Numbered from the stretch's first letter, positions 46,454-55,056 are shown. The stretch is 64,000 nucleotides of DNA from Longimicrobium sp. (GCF_035474595.1 NZ_DATIND010000121.1:1-64000), one strand, 5' to 3'. The notes: a model not told the origin generated them from the sequence alone. Made by a program: numbers and translations.

Positions 46454-46942
46454 TCAGAACAGGGGATGAGCCCGGGCCCACTGCCGCACCGGCAGGGGAT
46501 AAGCGCGCCTCGCCTGAAGCCGCGCCCAGCGCGCCACATTCAGAGACCGCACCGCGAACCACGCTGACAACAGGGTGAACGCCGCGGTTGCCGCCATCGC
46601 CGGCATCGAGGCGTCGACCAGGGTCGTCAGCTCCGCAGCGAGCAGGATCGAAAAAGCCAGCGCATAGGCGATCAGCACGCCAGCCGCGAGGTACACGTCC
46701 GCAGACATCAGCACAAAGAGCAGGATGCGCAGCTCGCGACGGCGCGCAAACAAACGGTGTGCCACCCGCCGCTCCTCGCGCAGTGCCTCGCGAGCCGCCG
46801 TGCAAAGCGCGCGGACAGGGGCGCTTGCCGCCAGCTTCGGAAGCCGCTGCACCGCCTTCGCGGCCAGGGCAGCGAGGCCGCCAACGCCGGCAGCGACGAG
46901 GGGGTGGTCAATCGTGATCAGGTGCTGAAGACTCGCGGTCAT
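46454..46942 (-). CDS. Hypothetical membrane protein
   Basis: 162 residues. The N-terminal part has a Gly/Ala-rich helix (PLVAAGVGGLAALAA) and a basic amphipathic helix (REALREERRVAHRLFARRRE), then three hydrophobic helices (LLFVLMSADVYLAAGVLIAY and two more), ending in a basic tail. ATG 46942 follows GAAAGGACG. No family recognised. Confidence 0.7.
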   Translation of the reverse strand: MTASLQHLITIDHPLVAAGVGGLAALAAKAVQRLPKLAASAPVRALCTAAREALREERRVAHRLFARRRELRILLFVLMSADVYLAAGVLIAYALAFSILLAAELTTLVDASMPAMAATAAFTLLSAWFAVRSLNVARWARLQARRAYPLPVRQWARAHPLF

Positions 46943-47041
46943 TCGAAACGTCCTTTCGCGGGATGGAGTAGGAACCGGCTCACCTTCTCCCATTGAATAC
47001 CCCGGCTCCCGCTCCCCGTCCCCGGGATCGTTCCTCCAGAT

Positions 47042-48055
47042 CTACCGGGCCGCCATCTCCCGCACCAAACGGTCGATGAGCGCGGGGTCGTTGGGGAGGA
47101 GGCCGGCGGCGGGGAGGCGGCGGACCAGGTCGGCCCACTTCGGCCAGACGGCGTACGCGCGGCGGAGATACGGGATCGCCTGGTCCGGCTTCCCCGCGCT
47201 GGCGAAGCTGATCCCCGTCCAGAACACCGCCTCGCCGTTGGTGGCCGAGTCGGGGAGGATGCTGGTGGCGCGGCCGTACGACGCCGCGGCGGCGTTCAGG
47301 TCGTTGCGCGTGACCGCCGCGTCGCCCTCGTTCAGCGAGCGGTAGACGCGGTTCAGCGTGACCAGACGGCGCAGCTCGCGAACCGGCTCGGGATTGTCCT
47401 CCACGCGCAGGTCCACGATGCGGTCCGCCCACGGCCGCCCGGTGCTGGTCCCCGCGACCACGATGATGGCGGCCGACTGGCGCCCGCGGATGTCGCCGCC
47501 CTCGCGCTGCGCGGCCTCGAGCGCCTGCAGCAGCCGCTCGGCCAGGTCGCCGCGCGCGCCCTCGTACGCCCGCGCCATCGCATCCCACACCGTGGGCCGG
47601 TCCATCAGGTTGGCCTCGGTGCTGTAGCCGCGCCCCACGTGGTTCCCCGCCGCCTGGATGTTGCGGCCGCCGGTCCACGCCGCCACGCGCCCCTGCGCGT
47701 CGATCATGGCCACCTGCCGCACCGCCGAGTCCGCGTCGGTGGAGATGAGCGCGCGGAGCGCCTCGGGGCCGCTGCGCCCCAGCCGCATCAATTCCAGCCC
47801 CAGCGGCCCGTACGACGGCTCCACGAAGCTCTGCGTCGCCACCGCGCCCACGCCCGCCTGGGCCCACGGCACCGTGGCGCCGACCGAGAACCAGTGCGAC
47901 TGCACGGCGACCCCGATCTCCCCCGTCGCCGAGTCGCGCGCGACGATGGAGTAGGTGGCCACCGGGCGCAGCGGCCGCGTCCACGCGGGCGTCTGCGCGC
48001 GCGCCGCGAGCGGCGTCAGGGCGAGGAGGGCGAGGGAGAAGCGGATCGGGCGCAT
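47042..48055 (-). CDS. DUF1028 exported protein (Ntn-hydrolase-like) with TPR-like tail
   Basis: 337 residues with a signal peptide (MRPIRFSLALLALTPLAARAQ). The DUF1028 core follows: TYSIVARDSATGEIGVAVQS, then VGAVATQSFVEPSYGPLGL and GRNIQAAGNHVGRGYSTEAN, an Ntn-type fold. The last 90 residues (LNRVYRSLNEGDAAVTRNDL onward) look like two or three TPR helices. Enzymatic activity of DUF1028 proteins is not established. Confidence 0.85.
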   Translation of the reverse strand: MRPIRFSLALLALTPLAARAQTPAWTRPLRPVATYSIVARDSATGEIGVAVQSHWFSVGATVPWAQAGVGAVATQSFVEPSYGPLGLELMRLGRSGPEALRALISTDADSAVRQVAMIDAQGRVAAWTGGRNIQAAGNHVGRGYSTEANLMDRPTVWDAMARAYEGARGDLAERLLQALEAAQREGGDIRGRQSAAIIVVAGTSTGRPWADRIVDLRVEDNPEPVRELRRLVTLNRVYRSLNEGDAAVTRNDLNAAAASYGRATSILPDSATNGEAVFWTGISFASAGKPDQAIPYLRRAYAVWPKWADLVRRLPAAGLLPNDPALIDRLVREMAAR

Positions 48056-48146
48056 CGGTTCGCACGGGGAAAAAGGGTCGCGCGCCGGAGCGGAGGGCCC
48101 TGGCGCGCGAAAGGTAAGCGGCGGCGCGAGATGCGACCAGCGGCCC

Positions 48147-48575
48147 TCAGTCCGGCGGAGTGCGCGTCTGGAAGGCGCCGGAGACAGCGGCCCGCGGCTC
48201 CGCGCCCGAGCGCGAATACGGCACCCGTACGCGCCACGTCCCGAACCCCGTCACCCGCACGGAGTCGGTCACCGACGCGTCCGGCGCCACCTCCAGCGGC
48301 GGCTGCAGCACCGCCGGGCAGGCCAGGATGGGCTCCCCGAGCACCCAGCTCCCGTTCTCCAGCCGCTCCACCTGCGCGACGAAACGCGAGCCGCAGAGCG
48401 GGAGCTGAATGGTGGACGAGGTGGTGTTGGTGAGCGTGAAGCGCACCGTCACCGCCTCGTCCGGGCGGAAGACGGCGTAGGTGTCCTCCTCGGAAGCGAC
48501 CCGCACGCCGCCGGAGGAGAACGGGTCGGAGCAGGCGGCCAGCAGGAGCACGGCGGCGGACAGGATCTTCTTCAT
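48147..48575 (-). CDS. Small lipoprotein with Ig-like fold (paralog 1)
   Basis: 142 residues; LLLAAC lipobox (C15). The mature beta-rich domain reads YAVFRPDEAVTVRFTLTNTT, LPLCGSRFVAQVE, and PLEVAPDASVTDSVRVTG, like a BsuPI/Ig-type domain. It is a tandem paralog of the next lipoprotein upstream (48606-49031), sharing two Cys positions and the EVAPxAS turn. ATG 48575 follows GAGGGACGAG. Function unknown. Confidence 0.78.
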   Translation of the reverse strand: MKKILSAAVLLLAACSDPFSSGGVRVASEEDTYAVFRPDEAVTVRFTLTNTTSSTIQLPLCGSRFVAQVERLENGSWVLGEPILACPAVLQPPLEVAPDASVTDSVRVTGFGTWRVRVPYSRSGAEPRAAVSGAFQTRTPPD

Positions 48576-48605
48576 CTCGTCCCTCGGGGAAGGCGGTGGG
48601 CCGGC

Positions 48606-49031
48606 TCAGCGCACCCGGAAGATGGGCGAGACACCGTAGCGCGCCGCCTGGAACCCCGGCGCGCCGTACTGCACGCGCAGCCGGTACGTTCCCGCCGGGC
48701 CGGGGGCGAACACCACCCCGCCGGCCGACGCGCCGGGGGCGACCTCGACGGGGGAGTAGATGGACGGGCAGAACGGGGGCGAGGTGGTCATCCACTCCCC
48801 GTCGTTCAGCAGCTGCAGCTCCGCGATGGCGCCGCTGCCGCACCAGAGAAGCGAGATGGGGCCGGAGGTGTGGTTGGCGACGGTGAAGGTGACGGGGACC
48901 TCGCCGATGGCGCCGCGGTCGTACTCGGAGCGGTCGGTGCGCACCATCACGTCGGTGGTGCCGGAGCCGGCCGGGTCGCCGGAGCAGGCGGCGAGGAGGA
49001 GGACGGCGGCGGCGGACAGAAGTCGCCTCAT
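48606..49031 (-). CDS. Small lipoprotein with Ig-like fold (paralog 2)
   Basis: 141 residues; LLLAAC lipobox (C16). Same plan as 48147-48575: YDRGAIGEVPVTFTVANHTS, LLWCGSGAIAELQ, FCPSIYSPVEVAPGAS, then a closing YRLRVQYG strand. First of the tandem pair on the minus strand, 30 bp before its paralog. Confidence 0.78.
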   Translation of the reverse strand: MRRLLSAAAVLLLAACSGDPAGSGTTDVMVRTDRSEYDRGAIGEVPVTFTVANHTSGPISLLWCGSGAIAELQLLNDGEWMTTSPPFCPSIYSPVEVAPGASAGGVVFAPGPAGTYRLRVQYGAPGFQAARYGVSPIFRVR

Positions 49032-49177
49032 CGGATCCAGCTCACGGTGGGGTGAAGTCGGGTTCGACGTGGTTCAAACGTGCGGCGGAGGCGGTTCGTG
49101 ACGCCCGCCCGGCCCGCGCCTTGCCTCGCCTCCGCACTTCGTGGCGATTGTCGAACGCTGAACAAGGAGACGGAAAG

Positions 49178-49735
49178 ATGCCGGGACGGCTGCAGGGAAA
49201 GAAGGTGGCGATCCTGATCACCGACGGGTTCGAGCAGGTGGAGATGACCGAGCCGCGGAAGGCGCTGCAGGACGAGGGCGCCGAGACGGTGATCGTATCG
49301 CCGAAGGACGGCAGCGTGAAGGGGTGGCAGCACACCGACTGGGGCGACGAGTTCCCGGTGGACCGCCCGCTCTCCGGCGCGCGGGCGGACGACTTCGACG
49401 CGCTTCTCCTGCCCGGCGGGGTGATGAACCCCGACCACCTGCGGCAGGAGGCGGTGGAGTTCGTGCGCGACTTCTTCCAGGCGCACAAGCCGGTGGCCGC
49501 CATCTGCCACGGCCCGTGGATGCTGGCCGAGGCGGGCGTGGTGGAGGGGCGCAGGGTCACCTCGTTCCCGTCGATCCAGACGGACCTGAAGAACGCGGGC
49601 GCCGACTGGGTGGACCAGGAGGTGGTGACGGACCACGGCCTGGTCACCAGCCGCAAGCCGGACGACATCCCCGCCTTCAACCGAAAGATGGTGGAGGAGT
49701 TCGCCGAGGGCCGCCACGACCGCCAGCGCGCCTGA
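49178..49735 (+). CDS. DJ-1/PfpI-family protein (type 1 glutamine amidotransferase fold)
   Basis: A 185-residue PfpI. The nucleophile elbow AICHGPWML (Cys with adjacent His) and Glu of TDGFEQVE complete the family site; LPGGVMNPDHLR is the conserved loop. Members act as glyoxalase III/deglycases or peptidases under stress. ATG 49178 follows AAGGAGACGG. Monocistronic, with a hairpin downstream. Confidence 0.92.
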   Translation: MPGRLQGKKVAILITDGFEQVEMTEPRKALQDEGAETVIVSPKDGSVKGWQHTDWGDEFPVDRPLSGARADDFDALLLPGGVMNPDHLRQEAVEFVRDFFQAHKPVAAICHGPWMLAEAGVVEGRRVTSFPSIQTDLKNAGADWVDQEVVTDHGLVTSRKPDDIPAFNRKMVEEFAEGRHDRQRA

Positions 49736-49753
49736 GGGAAAATCTCACGCAGG

Positions 49754-49794
49754 GAAGCGGAGGAGCCGGGAAGAAGCCTCGCCTCCTCCGCTTC
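49754..49794 (+). terminator. Hairpin after the pfpI-type gene
   Basis: Stem GAAGCGGAGGAG/CTCCTCCGCTTC (12 bp) with a 17-nt loop. Confidence 0.65.
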
Positions 49795-49899
49795 TCCGCA
49801 ATGCTTGGCGAAATCCATCTTCGGTTTTCATTTGGTATGGATCGTGCGTAAAGTCTTCTGCGAGAACGGGATAGAAGGGATTCTCACAGGAGTCGAACG

Positions 49900-50118
49900 A
49901 TGACCGACAAGCGCACGGCCGAGCAGACCGAAGGCAACATGATCAAGGACCCGGACAACTGGGTCACGGGCGACGAGCCGATGACGGGCGCCCAGCGCTC
50001 GTATCTCCACACCCTCGCCGAAGAGGCGGGCGAGGAGATCGGCGACGACGAGCTGACCAAGGCCGAGGCGTCGAAGAAGATCGACGAGCTGCAGGAGAAG
50101 ACGGGGCGCGGCGTCTGA
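49900..50118 (+). CDS. DUF3072 protein
   Basis: 72 residues. The DUF3072 block is unmistakable: IKDPDNWVTGDEPMTGAQRS, then YLHTLAEEAGEEI and KAEASKKIDELQEKTGRG. Highly charged, soluble and helical. Role unknown; such proteins resemble small stress or SAP-like modules. ATG 49900 follows CAGGAGTCG. Confidence 0.85.
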   Translation: MTDKRTAEQTEGNMIKDPDNWVTGDEPMTGAQRSYLHTLAEEAGEEIGDDELTKAEASKKIDELQEKTGRGV

Positions 50119-50377
50119 TCCGCGGGACGGCAGGAGTCGGCGGAGTCGGACGGAGGAAGTTCTCCGCTGACTCCGCCGGCTCCGTTCGGCCCCGCCTCTT
50201 CCGAATCCATCGCCCGGTTCGTCCACGCCGTGGCGCACGCGCCGAAACTGCTTATATTTACGCTCACGGAAGGGCATCCCCCGTTCTTCCAGCCAATCCA
50301 GAGTAGCTGCGCAACTTCTTCCGCCGCACCCTCGTAGTCCCGCTCGCCCGGGAAGCGCCCGGGCAAGGACCTCACGG

Positions 50378-51136
50378 ATGGACTTCTATCTCTTCTCGCT
50401 CCTGCTGGGCTTCGCCGGGCTGCTGGTAATGGCCGTGAGCGGCGTGGCCGGAAACAGCGGGCACCACGGCGGCCACGCCAACGGCGGCGGCCACCTGCAC
50501 GCGGGCGGCCACCACGGCGACGTGAACGTGCACGGCGTCGGCGGCCACGGCGTCACCACCGGCCACGCGGGCGCGCACGTGGGCGGCCACGACGCCGGCC
50601 ACGCCATCGCGCACGGGCATGGCCACGGCCACGCGCAGCACCACGGCGACCACGCGCACGCGGGCGACGCCGGGAAGGCGCTGGGGACCTGGTTCCTCTC
50701 CTTCCTCTCCCCGCGCGTGCTGTTCAGCATCCTGGTCGGCCTGGGCGCCGCGGGGCTGCTGCTGGCGGCGTTCCTTCCCGAGCCGCTGCTGGCCGTGGCC
50801 GCGGTGGCGGGCGGGCTGGTGTTCGAGCTGTTCGCGGTGCGGCCGGTGTGGAACTTCTTCTTCCGCTTCGGCAGCGAGCCCGCGCTCACGCTGGAGAGCG
50901 CCATCACCGACACCGCCCTGGCCGTCACCGGCTTCAACCACGACGGCGAGGGGCTGGTGAAGATCGAGCTGGACGGGCAGATCGTGCAGGTGCTGGGACG
51001 GCTTTCCCCCGCGGACCGCGCGACCGGGATCCGCGTGCGCGCGGGAGACAGCCTGGTGGTGGAAGAAGTCGATCCCGTGCGGAACCGCTGCGTCGTTTCA
51101 CTCCCCGTTTCGGCGGGGCAATCCAGCGGCGCCTGA
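50378..51136 (+). CDS. NfeD-like membrane protein with His-rich segment
   Basis: 252 residues. Helix 1 (about 3-24) is followed by a stretch with 21 histidines between H29 and H94 (GHAIAHGHGHGHAQHHGDH type), two or three helices (103-165), then a soluble OB-like NfeD domain (about 185-245: GLVKIELDGQIVQVLGRLSP, VEEVDPVRNRCVVSL). NfeD proteins pair with flotillin-like SPFH proteins, as here 26 bp downstream. The His-rich part, probably metal-binding, is not typical of NfeD. Confidence 0.85.
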   Translation: MDFYLFSLLLGFAGLLVMAVSGVAGNSGHHGGHANGGGHLHAGGHHGDVNVHGVGGHGVTTGHAGAHVGGHDAGHAIAHGHGHGHAQHHGDHAHAGDAGKALGTWFLSFLSPRVLFSILVGLGAAGLLLAAFLPEPLLAVAAVAGGLVFELFAVRPVWNFFFRFGSEPALTLESAITDTALAVTGFNHDGEGLVKIELDGQIVQVLGRLSPADRATGIRVRAGDSLVVEEVDPVRNRCVVSLPVSAGQSSGA

Positions 51137-51161
51137 GCGCGCCGCCCACCCCGGAGGACCG

Positions 51162-52508
51162 ATGGACTCGAACCTGATCTGGACGGCCATCATCGTTCTG
51201 TTCGCCGTATTCGTGCTCATCCCCATGACGGTCAGCGCGTTCCTGCGCAACGTCGAGGCGGGCACCATCCGCCTGGTGAGCTGGCTCACGGGCCGCACCT
51301 TCATCTACCGCGGCCCCGGCAAGAGCAAGGAGGTGCCGCTCTTCACCACCGGCACCACCATCTCCAGCAAGGCCATCAACGTAGACCTGGACATCACCGA
51401 CCAGACGGCCGACCTGGACGAGAACGGCGTGCCGCAGCCCATCAAGGTGCGCGTGCTGGCCAGCGCCATCGTGTCGGTGGGCGACAGCGACGCGATGATC
51501 AAGACGGCGGCCAACCGCTTCTTCCCCAAGCCGCAGGAAGAGCAGATCAACATCCTGATCGACCTGCTGAGCTCGTCGGGGCGCCGGGCCATCAACCTGC
51601 TGACGCACGACCAGCTGTTCTCGGCCAAGACGGCGCCGCGCATCTCGGCGGCCGCGCAGACGGCGCTGGCGGAGCGCGAGTCGCAGCACGTGGCGCTGGT
51701 GCAGACGCCCGCCCCCGGCAGCCCGCTGGAGGAGGACGACGACCCGCTGGCCATCATCATCCGCAAGGCGTGCAGCCGCGAGCTGACGGACCTGGGGCTC
51801 AGCTTCAACTCGCTGAACATCAAGGTGGTGCAGAGCGAGGTGGCCGAGGCGCGGCGCCGGCAGAGCGCGGCCGAGGCGCAGGCCAACTCCGACATCGTGG
51901 CGGCGCAGCAGGCGCGGCGCGCCAAGGACGCGGCGCTCGAGGCGGAGCGCAACATCAGCGACAAGCAGCGCGAGCTGGAGCAGACGCGCGCGGCCAACGC
52001 GGCGCTGATCGCGCAGGCCGAGGCCAAGAAGCAGGAGGCGCTGGCCACGCAGCGCATCGCCGAGCTCGAGGCCACGCAGATCGCGCAGGCCCGCGCCGAC
52101 GCCGAGAAGGTGCGCATCGAGGCCGAGGCGGCCGCGCGCGCCGAGGCCATCCGCATCACCACCGTGGCGCAGGCCACCGCGGAGAGCATCCGCAAGGTGA
52201 ACGAGGCCATCCAGCAGGGCGGCGAGGCGTACTTCCGCTACCGGCAGATCGAGATGCTGCCGGAGATCGCCCCGGCGATCGCCGAGGCGCTGTCGAACGC
52301 GCGCCTGGTGACGATCAGCGCCGGTGGCGGCGAGGGCGGCGCGCCGGACGCCACCGCGGGGAACATCACCAGCGTGATCCAGACGGTGCTGGCCGCGCAG
52401 CTGGTGTCCCGGACCGGCATTCTGGACGGCGAGCCGCAGGGGAGCGACGGCGCGCGACGCATCCCCGTCCCCGCCGTGACCCTGCCGGGCGGCCGCACCA
52501 ACGGGTGA
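51162..52508 (+). CDS. Flotillin-like SPFH-domain protein
   Basis: 448 residues: N-terminal membrane segment (IWTAIIVLFAVFVLIPMTVS), an SPFH domain (about 30-220) and a long Ala/Glu/Arg coiled coil (about 225-350) of flotillin type (AEARRRQSAAEAQANSDIVA, QAEAKKQEALATQRIAELEA). It oligomerises in the membrane and organises protein-lipid domains. ATG 51162 follows CGGAGGACC. It forms an operon with the NfeD-like gene. Confidence 0.92.
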   Translation: MDSNLIWTAIIVLFAVFVLIPMTVSAFLRNVEAGTIRLVSWLTGRTFIYRGPGKSKEVPLFTTGTTISSKAINVDLDITDQTADLDENGVPQPIKVRVLASAIVSVGDSDAMIKTAANRFFPKPQEEQINILIDLLSSSGRRAINLLTHDQLFSAKTAPRISAAAQTALAERESQHVALVQTPAPGSPLEEDDDPLAIIIRKACSRELTDLGLSFNSLNIKVVQSEVAEARRRQSAAEAQANSDIVAAQQARRAKDAALEAERNISDKQRELEQTRAANAALIAQAEAKKQEALATQRIAELEATQIAQARADAEKVRIEAEAAARAEAIRITTVAQATAESIRKVNEAIQQGGEAYFRYRQIEMLPEIAPAIAEALSNARLVTISAGGGEGGAPDATAGNITSVIQTVLAAQLVSRTGILDGEPQGSDGARRIPVPAVTLPGGRTNG

Positions 52509-52554
52509 TCGCGATCGGGATCCGGATGGATCGGGATCGGATCGGTGGATGAAG

Positions 52555-52591
52555 AGCCGGGGCGTCGCGCAGGTGCGGCGCCCCGGCTTTG
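52555..52591 (+). terminator. Rho-independent terminator after the flotillin gene
   Basis: Stem AGCCGGGGCG/CGCCCCGGCT (10 bp), 14-nt loop, then TTGC. Confidence 0.75.
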
Positions 52592-52600
52592 CTTGCTCCG

Positions 52601-52650
52601 CCGCCGAATGGAATTCGGCGGCAACAACTGCACAAAGTCCCTGCGGGACT
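52601..52650 (+). repeat. Double-hairpin dispersed repeat, copy F
   Basis: CCGCCGAAT-GGA pairs with ATTCGGCGG (9-bp stem), linker CAACAACTGCACAA, then AGTCCC-TGC-GGGACT. It forms an inverted pair with copy G 130 bp away. Confidence 0.85.
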
Positions 52651-52782
52651 GCGGGCCGGCATCCCGGCTTTCCGAAAACATCTCCGCGCCACCAGTTCCC
52701 GCTCCCCCGCGGAGCGGGTGGAGGGAATACCGGGGTCGCGGTCCTGCGAAGATGCTTCGGAGGAGAGCAGATAGCGCCTGGC

Positions 52783-52827
52783 AGTCCCGCAGGGACTTTG
52801 TGCTGTTGTTGCCGTGGCTTCAGCCGC
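52783..52827 (-). repeat. Double-hairpin dispersed repeat, copy G
   Basis: Minus strand: GGCT-GA-AGCC (with flanking GC pairs), linker CACGGCAACAACAGCACAA, AGTCCC-TGC-GGGACT. Hairpin 2 is identical to copy F, hairpin 1 is different. The rest of the 450-bp gap between the flotillin and the next gene holds only the sequence between F and G. Confidence 0.83.
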
Positions 52828-52959
52828 CCGGCCAGGGAGCGTGACCGCCGCACCGACCGCGCGGCTTCTGTCGGATGGCGGGCTGGCGCGGACGGATGGG
52901 CGCGGGTATCGTGGACGCGATCGCGGTGGCGCGCACGGAACCCACGGGAGCACAGGCAG

Positions 52960-53151
52960 ATGGCGAGCGAGTACGAGAAGGGCGGCAGCAGCAGGGCGAA
53001 GAAGGCGATGCAGACGGCGGCGCTGCTGGCGGGCGCGGCGGGGCTGCTGATGTTCATCGTGGGCGTGAAGCGCCGCTACAGCATGGACGAGCAGTTCGAG
53101 CTCGACCCCAGGCCCCGCGGCCGCGGCAAGCCGGGCGGCGACGCGAAGTAG
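52960..53151 (+). CDS. Small single-helix membrane protein
   Basis: 63 residues: a charged N-terminus (MASEYEKGGSSRAKKAMQ), one membrane helix (TAALLAGAAGLLMFIVGV) and an Arg/Pro-rich tail. No family recognised. Coding is supported by composition, a GGGAG ribosome site about 10 bp upstream and the terminator just after it. Confidence 0.6.
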   Translation: MASEYEKGGSSRAKKAMQTAALLAGAAGLLMFIVGVKRRYSMDEQFELDPRPRGRGKPGGDAK

Positions 53152-53176
53152 GCGTCAGCTTCGGAATGCCGGAGGC

Positions 53177-53210
53177 GAAGGGCCCGCGCTGAGGCGAGCG
53201 CGGGCCCTTC
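53177..53210. terminator. Bidirectional terminator
   Basis: The 14-bp perfect stem GAAGGGCCCGCGCT/AGCGCGGGCCCTTC with loop GAGGCG lies between convergent genes. Confidence 0.8.
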
Positions 53211-53234
53211 GTCATTCAGGCGCAGAGATGCGTT

Positions 53235-53870
53235 TCATTGCAGCCGCAGCTGGAGCTGCTGGATCTCGGAGGTGAGGCTGTCGTATCGCGCCTGGTCCGC
53301 CGCAGAGCCGTTCGTCTCCTGCGCGATCTGGTCGTCCAGCGAGCGGATCTGCGACCGGAGGTTCTTCGCCTGCGAGTCGGCCTGCACCAGCCTGTCCAGC
53401 ACACCCGCGATCTCGCTCCGGAAATCCGAGCTGAGCAGCGCAAGAGCGCACGCGATGGCTACGACTTTCGACACGTCCTTCACGTCCTGGGAGAACTCGT
53501 TGTCGTCGCTCACCGCCATCCCCGCGGCGCCCATGCACGCAACCGCGATCTTGTGGTCCATCAGGTAGGCGGCCACGTCGTTGTTCAGCGTCTCCAGCTC
53601 GTTCGACAGCTCCGAGGAGCTGCCGCGGAGCGACTGGATCCGCTGCTGATGGCCGTTCAGGCTGGTGAAGATCAGGTTACGCGACTGGCCGAGCTCTTCC
53701 ATCTGGGACTGTATGGCCGCGATCCGGGCCTGATGCTGTGCGATCTCCGCCTGGTGCGCGAGCTCGGCGGCGGACGATTGGCTGGAATCGGCCCGGAGCG
53801 ACTCGGCGTCCTGCGGGGCGCACCCGCCCACGGCAATGAGGATCCCCGCGAGGATGACTGGTTTCAGCAT
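53235..53870 (-). CDS. Coiled-coil lipoprotein, unknown function
   Basis: 211 residues; lipobox VGGC (C17). Most of the mature chain is predicted coiled coil: 30-105 (AHQAEIAQHQARIAAIQSQM, SSELSNELETLNNDV) and 160-210 (QAKNLRSQIRSLDDQIAQET, EIQQLQLRLQ), with a central hydrophobic helix (KVVAIACALALLSSDF). Codon use is less GC-biased than in the neighbours, suggesting a different history. ATG 53870 follows CGGGAG. Confidence 0.75.
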   Translation of the reverse strand: MLKPVILAGILIAVGGCAPQDAESLRADSSQSSAAELAHQAEIAQHQARIAAIQSQMEELGQSRNLIFTSLNGHQQRIQSLRGSSSELSNELETLNNDVAAYLMDHKIAVACMGAAGMAVSDDNEFSQDVKDVSKVVAIACALALLSSDFRSEIAGVLDRLVQADSQAKNLRSQIRSLDDQIAQETNGSAADQARYDSLTSEIQQLQLRLQ

Positions 53871-53998
53871 GCGGCATTCTCCCGAACGGGATGATCATGA
53901 AGACCGAAAATGAACTGCGCGAGAGAAGAGTTGCGTAAAACGCGTGTGGGATCAAGCAAACATGTGATCCCGCCCTGCAGCGATGCGATACGACGACA

Positions 53999-54022
53999 GG
54001 CCCGCAGCGATGTGCGCGGGCC
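53999..54022 (-). terminator. Hairpin downstream of the 54095 lipoprotein gene
   Basis: GGCCCGC/GCGGGCC (7 bp) around 10 nt; modest. Confidence 0.45.
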
Positions 54023-54046
54023 CTTCGTCATCCGTCCGATCCCTTC

Positions 54047-54079
54047 CCGTACTCTCGTACTTCCGCACTCTCGTACTCC
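54047..54079. repeat. Mixed octamer array (CGTACTCT/CGCACTCT)
   Basis: CCGTACTCTCGTACTTCCGCACTC-type units alternate GTAC and GCAC cores, linking the 7287-type and 36508-type arrays. It lies 16 bp past the 3' end of the lipoprotein gene at 54095. Confidence 0.7.
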
Positions 54080-54094
54080 GCGCGAAGCGCGGGC

Positions 54095-54691
54095 TCAGCT
54101 CACCCAGGTGGTGCGGCGCTGGACGATGCGCCAGCCGGCGGGGCCGCGCTCCAGCAGCACGATCTGCCCGTGCCCGCACAGCGCGCCGCAGTGCGAGCCG
54201 GTGACGATCACCGCGTGCCGGCGCTCGGCGTCGAAGCCGGGGCGCGACAGGGTGTGGAAGCTGGTCGCCGGCGCGTAGCGGCGCTGGAACTCGGCGTACT
54301 GCTCGCGCAGGTTGCCGTCGGGCGCGAAGACGGTGCGCGGCGCGAAGATGCGCAGCGTGGTGCCCGCGGGGATGGCGGCGGGGAGGAGCCACCCGGTGCC
54401 GTTCTTCTCGCGGTAGTCGGCGATGGCGCTCGCAGGGAACGCTGAGTCCAGCTCCACTACGAAGTTGCGGACCGCCTCCGCCTCCACGTGCGACACCGAG
54501 GTGCTGTCCGCGATGATGACGAACGGCTGCGCGGTGTCCGCCAGCACGCTGTCGATCACCGTCGCGTAGACGGCAAGCTCGTCGGCGTTCACGGGCGGCC
54601 CCGCGGGCGCGGGCGACGGCGCGGTTCCCGGGCACGCGGCCAGCACGAGCGCGGCGGGAAGCAGCGCGGCGATTCTCCTCTGCAGTCGCAT
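54095..54691 (-). CDS. Exported lipoprotein, unknown function
   Basis: 198 residues; LVLAAC lipobox (about C20) followed by a Pro/Ala linker. The mature domain has NADELAVYATVIDSVLADT, FVVELDSAFPASAIADYREK and ends with SHCGALCGHGQIVLLERG, where C-x3-C-x-H could be a small metal or disulfide site. No family recognised. ATG 54691 was preferred; upstream codons are His/Arg/Pro-rich noise. Confidence 0.72.
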   Translation of the reverse strand: MRLQRRIAALLPAALVLAACPGTAPSPAPAGPPVNADELAVYATVIDSVLADTAQPFVIIADSTSVSHVEAEAVRNFVVELDSAFPASAIADYREKNGTGWLLPAAIPAGTTLRIFAPRTVFAPDGNLREQYAEFQRRYAPATSFHTLSRPGFDAERRHAVIVTGSHCGALCGHGQIVLLERGPAGWRIVQRRTTWVS

Positions 54692-54917
54692 CGGATCGTG
54701 GGGCGAGGGATGGAGATGGGGCGAATGGCGGCAGCGGCGAGCAAGACGAAGCTGATCCCGATGCATCGGCGTCCCTGCTACCGATCGATTCACAGGATAC
54801 CATGCGCGACGCGGCGCCGCCAAGGACGGGGGGATGGGATGCGCTGATTCGGGCCGTCGAAGATCGAGTGAAATTCGGGGGATTCGGGAGTTTCGGGAGA
54901 TGTGGGTCGCGAAAAAT

Positions 54918-54966
54918 GCGAGTAAACTCGCGGCTACAACTGCACGCAGTCGCGCCTTCGCGGACT
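54918..54966 (+). repeat. Double-hairpin dispersed repeat, copy H
   Basis: GCGAGT-AA-ACTCGC, linker GGCTACAACTGCACGC, then AGTCGCGCCTTCGCGGACT, where one extra G bulges the second stem. Inverted relative to copy I 90 bp away. Confidence 0.83.
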
Positions 54967-55056
54967 TCCCCGCCCCGCCGTCCACGCCAATGCCCATGCA
55001 TCGCGATGGCGACGACGGATGCGGCGCACACCGGCGCCGATCACGCGACGAATCGA

